DNA from: CAVLCC01 sp963661535
Lineage (GTDB): Bacteria > Actinomycetota > Coriobacteriia > Coriobacteriales > CADBOM01
Direction of reading: 5' to 3'
DNA: 12,760 nt
Assembly (NCBI GenBank): GCA_963661535.1
Contig: CAVLCC010000053.1
Location: 1-12,760, forward strand
How positions within the stretch are numbered: the first letter of the stretch is position 1; each line of letters starts with the position of its first letter. Under the pieces are notes generated by a model. The model searched no databases, was not told the DNA's origin, and worked only from the letters and a program-made list of their open reading frames with translations. The translations under genes and the position numbers were made by a program. Of the stretch, positions 1-7,503 are shown piece by piece.

Positions 1-60
1 AAGCCGACAATGTAAATTGTTAGGAATGCAGTAGTGGTAGAAGCAAGAAGCAAGCAAGCT

Positions 61-1128
61 TTAGCTTGGTTGTAGTTCACCCTCGATAGGCATAACCTTG
101 CCTGCGCTAGATTGAATAACAAAATCCAGCTCCCCTATATTTCTAGATTTGAAATAATACAAACTATGATTATGTGCAGTCAGCTCCTGGGCAACAGCAT
201 TTTCGTATATAGCTCCAAAATTTATATCTGTTCTATCTGCAAATAGTTTTCTAATAACATCCATCCCGCATTGATAAGTTAGTATGCCAACATCGCTGTT
301 ATAGAGTTTAAACTTAGGTGCTTGCATATTTGCTGCTAGGGGATAGCGTGGCTCTGTAACATTATATGTTGGAAGAGCAACATTTGCATATGCAAGCCAC
401 AAGAAATCATTATCATATCGATTGAAATGCGAGTCTCCTTCTACATTGCGAACAACAAAGCGCTTATCTTGACGACTTATCTCTGAAGGCATTAAATCAA
501 AGATTCTCTTAACGATACGCGCTCTATTACCTGCATATTTGCTTATGTCCCATCTATATTGAGATACAATTGATTCTCGCACTGTTCTTACTTTTGTTAC
601 ATCATCTGATTCAATGAATGCACAAACTGCATCAGGCATACCACCGCTAATTAAATATCTATAAAAGAGTTCAAGAAGACGCGTATGAATAAATTCATCA
701 ATATTTTTATGCTCAATATAGCAACGATGAACCTCACCAATTATTTCAGAAGAAATTCCATTTGCCCAACAATATTCCTCAAAGTCTAAAGGATACATCT
801 TAATAGTATTAAGAAAACCCACTGGCGCAGATGATATCCCTTTAAGTTCTACTCCAAGCATAGATCCAGATAATAAATAGTCATAATCTTTGCGCTCCAT
901 AAGAAACTTAATTGCCGTAACAATCTCTTTGCATTCTTGTACTTCATCTAAAAATATTACAGTTTTATTTGGCACTAACGGTTTTTTTGCAAAGGCTGTT
1001 AATCTCATAAAAAGATCATTTGAATTACCGGCTGTTTCTGCAGCCTTTTTTGCCTCGATATTTTCTAAGAAATTAATCTCTACTATGTTTTCCCAATGTC
1101 TAAGATGCTTGCAAGTCAGATAAAATGG
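61..1128 (-). pseudogene. AAA_14/DUF4143 ATPase remnant, truncated at both ends
   Basis: This resembles the large family of bacterial ATPases with an AAA_14 core followed by DUF4143, whose physiological role is poorly known. From the first ATG (1008) there are 315 codons. Visible landmarks are Walker B (TVIFLDEVQEC, residues 16-26), the sensor-like DYLLSGSMLGVE (43-54), and the DUF4143 signature GELDFVIQ near the end. The frame stays open upstream of that ATG to a TAG at 1129-1131. The added codons include WENIVEINFLEN, which in this family lies between Walker A and Walker B, so real homology extends past the ATG. No Walker A (GxxxxGKT) is found upstream in this frame to the TAG, and none was seen further upstream on this strand. 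At the other end the family's PIEVK-type motif is cut to PIEGELQPS and a stop. Family members are usually over 400 residues, so I infer roughly 50 residues lost from each end. Without a P-loop the product should not bind ATP. It is probably a dead gene. Confidence 0.85.
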
Positions 1129-1265
1129 CTAGCGTATCTGATGAAGAAACTCTAAATTTGCTTAAAAGATCCACATGTAATTTTGATAATCCTCTTCCTT
1201 CAACTTTTGATTTTTTAGAAGAGCTTAAGCGAGGGAGATCATATGATTATGAAACTTTTGCTTGA
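1125..1265 (+). CDS. Small ORF, possible antitoxin remnant
   Basis: A 46-codon ORF (ATG 1125, TGA 1263-1265) is rich in charged residues and ends LEELKRGRSYDYETFA. I do not recognise a named family. It overlaps the start of a PIN-like toxin fragment by 23 bases, the arrangement usual for type II antitoxin-toxin pairs, in which the antitoxin comes first. The start codon has no good Shine-Dalgarno. It sits exactly where the neighbouring ATPase remnant breaks off, so the N-terminus of this protein may also be missing. The antitoxin reading rests on position and on the toxin-like fragment that follows, not on its own sequence. Confidence 0.35.
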   Translation: MASVSDEETLNLLKRSTCNFDNPLPSTFDFLEELKRGRSYDYETFA

Positions 1266-1296
1266 TACGTGTGTCTTGGATAATTTTTATCAATAG
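1243..1296 (+). pseudogene. N-terminal fragment of a PIN-domain (VapC-like) toxin
   Basis: After a good Shine-Dalgarno (GGGAG at about 1233-1237), an ATG at 1243, or the in-frame ATG at 1249, opens a reading frame MKLLLDTCVLDNFYQ and then TAG. The pattern hydrophobic strand, LLLDTCVL, is the usual opening of PIN-domain ribonucleases, in which the Asp is the first metal-binding residue. Only 17 codons remain, against about 130 in a full toxin. The plus-strand sequence after the stop has an open stretch in another frame (about 1284-1400), but I see no other PIN acidic motif there. It overlaps the preceding small ORF. The call is a broken toxin gene; the short match leaves room for chance. Confidence 0.4.
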
Positions 1297-1399
1297 CTAA
1301 AACCTTGTTAAAAAAATCTACACTACGAAATTTTATAGCTCGCTTTTATGCTCTCTTATATGCAGACTTTGACGCAACTTCTAGATTCATAGAAATTTT

Positions 1400-1427
1400 T
1401 TGAGTTAATTCAAACAATTTTTATAGA
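1400..1427 (+). promoter_or_regulatory. Candidate sigma-70-type promoter for the scaffold/GGGtGRT operon
   Basis: TTGAGT (1400-1405) and TATAGA (1422-1427) are separated by 16 bases and lie about 70 bases upstream of the TTG start at 1496. They are close to the -35 and -10 consensus, but the surrounding DNA is AT-rich, so chance matches are common. Confidence 0.35.
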
Positions 1428-1481
1428 TATAGCGTTAAAATTTTATTTGCTGGACAACTTAAGAAGTGTCTACAACATGGA

Positions 1482-1487
1482 AAGGAA
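1482..1487 (+). promoter_or_regulatory. Ribosome binding site that decides a TTG start
   Basis: AAGGAA at 1482-1487 ends 8 bases before TTG 1496. The longer reading from GTG 1466 has no comparable site upstream of it. As I recall them, homologues of the encoded protein begin MIYS followed by an NMC motif, which matches initiation at 1496 exactly. Confidence 0.6.
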
Positions 1488-1495
1488 GTGGAGCT

Positions 1496-2188
1496 TTGAT
1501 TTATTCGGCTCAAATAGAAAACATGTGCCCAGTTGCGCAAGGTGCAAATCATGGGCCAGCACCAATTCCAGAAGAAGGTAAGTGGGTTGGAGCAAAAGAA
1601 ATCTCTGACATTAGTGGACTTACACATGGAATTGGTTGGTGCGCGCCTCAGCAGGGCGGATGCAAACTCACACTAAATGTTAAAGATGGAATAATCGAAG
1701 AAGCATTGGTAGAAACAATTGGATGCTCTGGAATGACTCATTCTGCAGCAATGGCTTCTGAAATTTTGCCTGGCAAAACAATCTTAGAGGCACTCAATAC
1801 TGATCTTGTTTGTGATGCAATAAATGTTGCTATGCGCGAGCTGTTTTTGCAAATAGTATACGGACGCACACAAACTGCATTTTCGGAAGGCGGTCTTCCT
1901 GTGGGTGCAGCTCTAGACGATCTTGGCAAGGGCGACCGCTCAATGGTAGGAACTATGTATGGCACACGTGCAAAGGGTTCTCGCTATTTAGAGATGACTG
2001 AAGGTTATGTTACAAGACTGGCATTAGACGAAGATAGCGAAATCATTGGATACGAATATGTCAATCTTGGCAAAATGATGGCAGCAATTAAAAGTGGCAT
2101 AGATGCAGGTCAAGCTCTAAAAGATGCATCAGGAACTTATGGTCGCTTTGATGAGGCAGCAAAATATATCGATCCCAGGGAGGAGTAG
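1496..2188 (+). CDS. NifU-like iron-sulfur cluster assembly scaffold protein
   Basis: Read from TTG 1496, this is a 230-residue soluble protein of the anaerobe-specific group annotated as iron-sulfur cluster assembly scaffold protein. Conserved blocks, numbered from that start, are NMCPV (C11), GANHGPAPIPEEGKW (17-30), GWCAPQQGGC (C49, C56), ETIGCSGMTHSAAM (C77), a Cys at 106, and a C-terminal TYGRFDEAAKYIDPREE. The cysteines are candidate Fe-S ligands, as in NifU/IscU scaffolds, but which of them bind is not known to me. The stop is 3 bases before the next gene, a GGGtGRT protein, and this pairing is common in clostridia and related anaerobes. The longer GTG start at 1466 would add ten residues (STTWKGSGA) unlike the family start. 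The family assignment is firm; the biochemical role is inferred from annotation practice rather than from experiments I know of. Confidence 0.92.
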   Translation: MIYSAQIENMCPVAQGANHGPAPIPEEGKWVGAKEISDISGLTHGIGWCAPQQGGCKLTLNVKDGIIEEALVETIGCSGMTHSAAMASEILPGKTILEALNTDLVCDAINVAMRELFLQIVYGRTQTAFSEGGLPVGAALDDLGKGDRSMVGTMYGTRAKGSRYLEMTEGYVTRLALDEDSEIIGYEYVNLGKMMAAIKSGIDAGQALKDASGTYGRFDEAAKYIDPREE

Positions 2189-2191
2189 AAA

Positions 2192-3199
2192 ATGGCAGAT
2201 TTTGAGAGCAAAGAGCGCAGAATTGATAAGATAGATGCTGTTTTGTCGCAGTATAAAATTGAAAGTCTAGATGATGCGCAAGAAATATGCAAAAGTGCTG
2301 GCATGCAAACTCTTCCTTATGACATCGTAAAAGGCGTTCAGCCAATTTGTTTTGAAGACGCGGCTTGGGCATATACAGCAGGAAGCGCAATTGCCATAAA
2401 GACAGGCGCAAAAAGCGCAGCTGAGGCTGCTGAAAAAATTGGCATTGGACTTCAGGCTTTTTGTATTTCGGGCTCTGTTGCAGATGATCGCAAAGTTGGT
2501 CTTGGTCACGGAAATCTAGGCGCTATGCTTTTGCGCGACGAAACTAGATGCTTTGCATTTTTGGCAGGTCACGAAAGTTTTGCGGCAGCAGAGGGGGCAA
2601 TTGGAATTGTTCGCAATGCAAATAAGGCTCGCAAAGAGCCATTGCGCGTTATTTTAAACGGTCTTGGCAAAGACGCTGCAAAAATTATTTCTCGCATAAA
2701 TGGTTTTACATATGTTCAAACCGATTTTGATTATGCAACAGGTGAACTAAATATTGTAAATGAGAAACGCTACTCAAAAGGCGAGCGAGGTGACGTGCGT
2801 TGCTTTGGCGCAAATGATGTGCGCGAGGGCGTTGCAATTATGTGGCACGAAGACGTTGATGTTTCAATTACAGGTAACTCAACAAATCCAACACGTTTTC
2901 AGCATCCTGTAGCAGGCACTTATAAAAAAGAGGCTACCGAAAAAGGCAAGAAGTATTTTTCAGTTGCTTCTGGCGGAGGAACTGGACGAACTTTGCACCC
3001 AGATAATATGGCTGCAGGTCCTGCATCTTATGGAATGACAGACACAATGGGTCGTATGCATTCAGACGCTCAGTTTGCTGGATCGTCTTCTGTTCCTGCT
3101 CATGTTGAAATGATGGGATTTATTGGTATGGGCAACAACCCAATGGTAGGCGCTACTGTTGCAGTTGCTGTTGCAACCGCTCAAGCTTTGGGCGCATAA
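2192..3199 (+). CDS. GGGtGRT protein
   Basis: This 335-residue protein belongs to the family named after its signature, seen here as SGGGTGRTLHP (GGGTGRT at residues 261-267). It is followed by the strongly conserved stretches AGPASYGMTDTMGRMHSDAQ and GMGNNPMVGATVA near the C-terminus. No signal peptide or membrane span is evident, so it is probably cytoplasmic. Length is normal for the family and the gene looks intact. ATG 2192 lies 3 bases after the scaffold gene's stop, and its Shine-Dalgarno (GGGAGGAG, about 2177-2184) sits inside that gene, so the two are translated as one operon. The function is unknown. The constant association with a cysteine-rich Fe-S scaffold suggests a role in Fe-S or related metal-sulfur metabolism, but that is inference. 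The glycine-rich motif could bind a phosphate-containing ligand, which is also unproven. Confidence 0.95.
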   Translation: MADFESKERRIDKIDAVLSQYKIESLDDAQEICKSAGMQTLPYDIVKGVQPICFEDAAWAYTAGSAIAIKTGAKSAAEAAEKIGIGLQAFCISGSVADDRKVGLGHGNLGAMLLRDETRCFAFLAGHESFAAAEGAIGIVRNANKARKEPLRVILNGLGKDAAKIISRINGFTYVQTDFDYATGELNIVNEKRYSKGERGDVRCFGANDVREGVAIMWHEDVDVSITGNSTNPTRFQHPVAGTYKKEATEKGKKYFSVASGGGTGRTLHPDNMAAGPASYGMTDTMGRMHSDAQFAGSSSVPAHVEMMGFIGMGNNPMVGATVAVAVATAQALGA

Positions 3200-3217
3200 A
3201 GTTTTAAAATATATAGC

Positions 3218-3251
3218 AAAAAGGACTCGTCATGAAAGCGAGTCCTTTTTT
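3218..3251. terminator. Bidirectional Rho-independent terminator
   Basis: A perfect 12-bp stem (3218-3229 with 3239-3250) encloses a 9-base loop. It carries T-runs on both strands because the stem itself begins with five A and ends in T. It lies between the convergent GGGtGRT gene (stop 3199) and beta-helix lipoprotein gene (stop 3277), and can end transcription of both. Confidence 0.92.
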
Positions 3252-3276
3252 ATATTTGTTTATATGTTTGGTTTGA

Positions 3277-5538
3277 CTATACAGTTGTTGTAGTAGTTGC
3301 ACCATTTTGTGAGTTCTGTAAACCTGAACCTGAGCTTGGCTTGCTTTGTGCAGCACTACCGCTATTTTGCGTTGTGTTAGAACTTGTAGAGCCTTGATTT
3401 GGAGGAGTGCCTCCTTGACCTTTGTTATCTCCACCCTTCATTTCACCATTATTGCCTGCATTGTTAGGCGCAAGCCCAGAAGATACCGAAGTAGTAGCGC
3501 TAACAGATGTTCCTGTTTGACTTGCAACAGTTCCAGAGGTTGTATATCCATCTGAGTTTGTACCACTTAATGTTGAATCCGTTACAACCTTATAGGCTGT
3601 GCCATCTTGAACACTATCAGAAACAAATTGAACAAGTGCAAATGATTTTGGAGCGGTAAATGATGCAAGGACATTTCCAGACTCATCAGTAATTGCAATG
3701 GTTTGACCTGCTTGTCCTGATACATTTGCTTGAATGTATCCATGTGCAACAGATGATGGACTTTGAGCCATTCCAGACGAACCTGCAGCTAAAAGCGTAC
3801 CACCCGAAACATCAAAGCTACCTGCATAATCTAGCGAACCATCTCCATCACTAGTAGGACCACTGATTAAAGTCACGCCACCTGTAATCTTTACGTCTCC
3901 ATTGCTATCAATTCCATCTCCTGATGCATTAACAACCAAGTAACCTCCATTAATTTCTATTTGGCAAGACTCATCATATTCGTCTGCACCACCTGCACCA
4001 CCTTGGGCGGGTCCACCTGCGTTATTAGGCATTTGAGAGCCGTCTCCATTAGTTGAATTATCAGGCATTTCTGGGGGAGTAGATCCATCGTTGTTCTGCA
4101 TATTGGGTTGACTAGAACCATCTGTTTGTCCAGATCCATTAGATTGTGGAGGTTGTGCTCCTCCAGATTGCTCAGAACCATCAGGTTTTGCAGGGGGAGT
4201 AGTGCCATTAGTTCCATTAGAACTTTGAGCACCGGCACCGTTTTGACCCGATGTATCTCCTTGAGATGCGCCTTGTGGACTGCCTTGAGTACCATTATCT
4301 CCTTGAGGCATTTGGGGCGGGATAGAGTCAGAATTGCTATCTCCTCCAGCACTTTGCGCACTAGAATTTTTGTCACTTCCGTTAGATGAATTTTCGTTTG
4401 AGTTTTTGTGCGCAGTAGCATTTAGTCCATCATCGCTAGAAATAATATGCTGAGTTCCTCCATTGATTACAACTTTTTCACCCTCTAGACCTTCAACTGA
4501 TTTTGAAATATCTATATCTCCATCGTCGATTTGCAAAACGTATTCGCAGTGTATTCCATCATCACCGCACTCAATTGAATCATTGCCACCACTTATATGC
4601 AAAGAACCATCACAATGCAATCCGTCATCTCCAGCATTGATTTTTATTGTTCCGCCAGACTGGCGCAAATATGCATATGCAACAACGCCCTTATCTGAGC
4701 TTGTTATTTGAATATTTCCACCGTCAAGACCAACATATCCTTTGCCAACTTTTTCATCATTAGTAGAGGCAATTCCATCATCTCCTGCATCAATTACAAG
4801 GTTTCCGCCGCATACTTTTACACTATCGCGTCCATGAATGCCATCAGCAGTTGCTTTTATTGTCCACGATCCACTAGCCACATCTATATCATCTTTAGAA
4901 AATACACCATGCTTTTTGGATCCTGTAACCGTAGCAGATCCATTTCCATTAAGCGTAATGTCACAAGTGCTATAGATTGCGCCTCCAGCGTCGCTGTCAT
5001 CTCCAATAGAATAATTACTTCCGTCACTTAGCGTATTTTGCGTGTTATCTGCAAGAGTTACAAAGCATTTATCTGCGCTCTCAATATAAATAACAGGTCC
5101 TGTAGAACAAGCTAGCTCTGCATTGTTTAATACAAGCTGAACTTTATCGCTATCGCTTGCGTTAATATGCACTTGACCGTCGGCTAAAGGGCCTGTTAGC
5201 ACATAAGTTCCGCTTTTAGATACAGTTAAAATACCATTTTCAAATTTTGCACCTAGGTCGCTAGACGAGGATTGTGAAGATGATCCGCTTTCTATTGTGG
5301 CTGTAGCACCATTAAAAGTTACATTTACAACATTAGAGTCGTCATAGCTTGCGTTTAAATCTCGCGATGATAACTCAAAGTCATAAGCAGAGTCATCAAT
5401 AGTGGTTGCAACTGTGGTTTCATTCGATTCTTCAGCGGTGGCATTACCTTGTGTGCAGCCTGCAAGAACTCCAGCAGATCCCAATGCAAGCGCGCCACAA
5501 GTTGCAAACGCTACAAAAGTATTCCTAAGTTTTAACAT
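3277..5538 (-). CDS. Secreted beta-helix lipoprotein, Cthe_2159-type carbohydrate-binding domain (PF14262-like)
   Basis: This is a 753-residue exported protein. The N-terminus has basic residues, a hydrophobic core and the lipobox LAGC with Cys28, so it should be a lipoprotein on the outer face of the membrane. Residues about 100-375 form short repeated beta-coils with recurring GDDGI/GDDGL turns (252-256, 303-307, 325-329) and GG-rich strand ends, as in the calcium-binding parallel beta-helix of Clostridium thermocellum Cthe_2159, which binds acidic plant polysaccharide. Residues about 376-519 are a Ser/Asn/Gly/Pro/Gln-rich low-complexity insert with PPQMPQ, PPAKP and PPEMP repeats. Coils resume at 525-600 (ASGDGIDSNGDVKITGG). 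The last 65 residues are again Gly/Ser/Asn/Thr-rich, perhaps a cell-wall spacer. The start codon directly follows the DUF4956 stop, and the Shine-Dalgarno AAAGGAAC (5555-5548) lies inside that gene. The actual ligand is unknown. Confidence 0.86.
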   Translation of the reverse strand: MLKLRNTFVAFATCGALALGSAGVLAGCTQGNATAEESNETTVATTIDDSAYDFELSSRDLNASYDDSNVVNVTFNGATATIESGSSSQSSSSDLGAKFENGILTVSKSGTYVLTGPLADGQVHINASDSDKVQLVLNNAELACSTGPVIYIESADKCFVTLADNTQNTLSDGSNYSIGDDSDAGGAIYSTCDITLNGNGSATVTGSKKHGVFSKDDIDVASGSWTIKATADGIHGRDSVKVCGGNLVIDAGDDGIASTNDEKVGKGYVGLDGGNIQITSSDKGVVAYAYLRQSGGTIKINAGDDGLHCDGSLHISGGNDSIECGDDGIHCEYVLQIDDGDIDISKSVEGLEGEKVVINGGTQHIISSDDGLNATAHKNSNENSSNGSDKNSSAQSAGGDSNSDSIPPQMPQGDNGTQGSPQGASQGDTSGQNGAGAQSSNGTNGTTPPAKPDGSEQSGGAQPPQSNGSGQTDGSSQPNMQNNDGSTPPEMPDNSTNGDGSQMPNNAGGPAQGGAGGADEYDESCQIEINGGYLVVNASGDGIDSNGDVKITGGVTLISGPTSDGDGSLDYAGSFDVSGGTLLAAGSSGMAQSPSSVAHGYIQANVSGQAGQTIAITDESGNVLASFTAPKSFALVQFVSDSVQDGTAYKVVTDSTLSGTNSDGYTTSGTVASQTGTSVSATTSVSSGLAPNNAGNNGEMKGGDNKGQGGTPPNQGSTSSNTTQNSGSAAQSKPSSGSGLQNSQNGATTTTTV

Positions 5539-6237
5539 TTACAACACGTTCCTTTCGGGTGCTTGATGAGCTAGCACAACTTTAAGGTTGCCGTTTAGGC
5601 ACCTAATGTTATCTAACATTTCTTTTTCGTGTCCCGTTTCGCTCAAACGCACTCTGTATTCAAGCAGATATAAACTTCCCATGTTAGTTGTTTGCACGCT
5701 TATAAGCTCAAAGTCGTTTGAATATTTTGAGATTGTATCTTCAAAAACTCCCTCAAAATCTAGGTCTTCAGGCACTGTAATTTTAAGAGTTTTAGAAGGA
5801 GATTTTTGCTCACCAAAAGATGTGCATACATACACAATATTAAATATTGCAACAACGATTGTTAGCACAACAGCAAGTCCAATATATCCCATGCCGGTTG
5901 CAAGTCCTACAGCCATTGCCAAAAATACACTTCCGATGTCTTTTGCACTGCCAGGAACAGACCTAAATCTAACTAGGTTAAACACACCCATAACAGCAAT
6001 TCCGGCACCAAGATTTCCATTTACTAGCAAAATCACAACTTGCACCATCACCGGCAGAAGCGCGAGTGTAATCACAAAGTTTTTTGAATAGCTGTGTTTA
6101 AACATATAAATACAAGCAATTACAGCTCCTAACACAATGGATGCAATTGTAGCAATCACAAATCCAGAACTCGAGATATAAGCTGCACTAGATGTTGTAT
6201 CTGCGCTTTCTAATACAGACGAAAATAAAAGATCCAT
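5539..6237 (-). CDS. DUF4956 multi-pass membrane protein
   Basis: This is a 232-residue protein with hydrophobic segments at about 26-46, 54-73, 76-90, 101-115 and 117-138, then a soluble C-terminal domain from about 145 to the end, probably cytoplasmic. The conserved DUF4956 block FNLVRFRSVPGSAKDI (86-101) followed by FLAMAVGLATGMGYIG (105-120) is clear. The start ATG has a strong Shine-Dalgarno AAGGAGAA a few bases upstream. The stop is directly followed by the lipoprotein ATG with no spacer, so translation is coupled. DUF4956 genes are frequent neighbours of VTC-domain polymerases and of surface proteins of the CotH or beta-helix type. Function is not established. I infer that it is the membrane partner of the VTC enzyme, for example as a channel or anchor for its product. 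The gene is intact. Confidence 0.9.
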   Translation of the reverse strand: MDLLFSSVLESADTTSSAAYISSSGFVIATIASIVLGAVIACIYMFKHSYSKNFVITLALLPVMVQVVILLVNGNLGAGIAVMGVFNLVRFRSVPGSAKDIGSVFLAMAVGLATGMGYIGLAVVLTIVVAIFNIVYVCTSFGEQKSPSKTLKITVPEDLDFEGVFEDTISKYSNDFELISVQTTNMGSLYLLEYRVRLSETGHEKEMLDNIRCLNGNLKVVLAHQAPERNVL

Positions 6238-6281
6238 TTGTTCTCCTTGTCAATCGGTTGATTTCTATTGAATTATTTAAA

Positions 6282-6366
6282 NNNNNNNNNNNNNNNNNNN
6301 NNNNNNNNNNNNNNNNNNNNNNNNNNNNNNNNNNNNNNNNNNNNNNNNNNNNNNNNNNNNNNNNNN
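6282..6366. other. Assembly gap (85 N)
   Basis: This is a run of 85 undetermined bases between the VTC-domain gene and the DUF4956 gene. The last seven known bases on the left (6275-6281) and the first seven on the right (6367-6373) are both ATTTAAA. Neither flanking gene is interrupted. The known flanks (6238-6281 and 6367-6442) are AT-rich and show no gene. Confidence 0.99.
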
Positions 6367-6442
6367 ATTTAAAATAGCTATACCTAGTTTTTTTGAGATT
6401 TAGTTCTAATTTTTTTTGTAAGTTTAATCGCTGTAACTGAAT

Positions 6443-7396
6443 TTAAGACACTTGAGGAATACCCATAAAACTTGAGTTCTTTGATTTTCTCAGATGTTTT
6501 GGCGCAGACTTTGGATCAGATAAACTTTCTGACTCTGCACTTATCGAACTATTAGAAACGGCAACATTTTGCGACTTGTTATAAATTGCCGAAAAAGACT
6601 CACCATATTTAGAAAACGATGTGGGATATATCTCGCTTTGTTGCAAAGCTTGCGTAAGCCACATTGGATAAGCACCTAGAGCCTTAATCTCCATAATCAC
6701 CTCTCCATGCAAAAGCAAATCATTCCAACCACTGCTCTCACATATTTTGCTATCCAAACCCACAAAACCACTGCACTCTTTATATTTAATATCGCAATCA
6801 AAAGTTATTCTTAACTCGCGCAGCACGTTATCATTTGCTGCTTCAACTTCGTTTTGCGCATAAGCTTCACGATTGCACGAAATCAACATTGCAGGCTGCA
6901 AGGGAGCATAACCCTGATTTGCAAACGCTTCAATTTCATGAGCAATTTGACGATTATGATCAGACAGAGCATCTTGCTGGTCAATCTCGTTTTCTAGTGG
7001 ATTTTCACAAATTGATTTGCAGTATGGAGCACCAGACAAAAACTCCATTGCAGCCTGATAAGACATTTTAATTCGACGTTTATAAACAACACCTTTATAT
7101 TTTTTCTTTAGCTCAACAAACACAGGTTGATTTGCTGAGTAAATATTATGTGATGAACTCTCATCAATGCAACTGTAAGATCTAAGCCTAAGTTTCTCTT
7201 TAAATAGAGGCTTTTCTAAAGATCTGCAAATTATCGAGTTATCTGATGTATCAAAATATAAACTATCCACTTTGCACAAGCCATGCTCATCATGGTGCAT
7301 GTGTTTTGAAATTACTTCAATAATTTCTTTGCGCTGTTGGCAGCTTAGAAGATATTTACATTCTTTTCTTTTAAATGTATCTATAAACTTGCTCAT
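6443..7396 (-). CDS. VTC-domain polyphosphate polymerase-like protein
   Basis: This 317-residue soluble protein has the VTC fold signature in order: RKECKYLL (10-17), SLYFDT (45-50), KLRLRSY (68-74), FVELKKKYKGVVYKRR (93-108), NREAY (175-179), LRITFD (195-200), IMEIKALGAYP (234-244) and SFSKYG (260-265). In yeast Vtc4 this fold is a tunnel lined with Lys/Arg and a metal-binding Glu that makes polyphosphate from ATP, and the basic and acidic positions of the tunnel are present here. Residues about 275-317 are a Ser-rich tail outside the fold. The Shine-Dalgarno AAGGAGTG (7410-7403) lies 6 bases before the ATG. It is first in a minus-strand series with DUF4956 and the beta-helix lipoprotein, although the assembly gap prevents proof of a single transcript. 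Polyphosphate synthesis is likely from the family, but it is not shown for the bacterial branch with this neighbourhood. Confidence 0.9.
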   Translation of the reverse strand: MSKFIDTFKRKECKYLLSCQQRKEIIEVISKHMHHDEHGLCKVDSLYFDTSDNSIICRSLEKPLFKEKLRLRSYSCIDESSSHNIYSANQPVFVELKKKYKGVVYKRRIKMSYQAAMEFLSGAPYCKSICENPLENEIDQQDALSDHNRQIAHEIEAFANQGYAPLQPAMLISCNREAYAQNEVEAANDNVLRELRITFDCDIKYKECSGFVGLDSKICESSGWNDLLLHGEVIMEIKALGAYPMWLTQALQQSEIYPTSFSKYGESFSAIYNKSQNVAVSNSSISAESESLSDPKSAPKHLRKSKNSSFMGIPQVS

Positions 7397-7503
7397 TTTT
7401 TACACTCCTTAAAAACAAACCATATCTCTGTGGCGTTTTATCAAGAATAAAAATGACATCTGAAACAACTCTGAATATTTATAAAAAATACCACTTAACC
7501 TGC

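Noticed and set aside
1284..1400. An open plus-strand stretch after the PIN-like fragment, possibly its frameshifted remainder
   Set aside because: The translation (AKTLLKKSTLRNFIARF and onward) shows none of the later acidic PIN motifs, so a simple frameshift is not supported.
3957..4421. A 154-codon minus-strand ORF within the lipoprotein gene
   Set aside because: It is an out-of-frame shadow of the repetitive linker-coding sequence; the lipoprotein frame has a signal peptide, a lipobox and a recognised fold.
5588..6091. A 167-codon plus-strand ORF opposite DUF4956
   Set aside because: It is the antisense of a recognised, intact membrane-protein gene, and has no family of its own.
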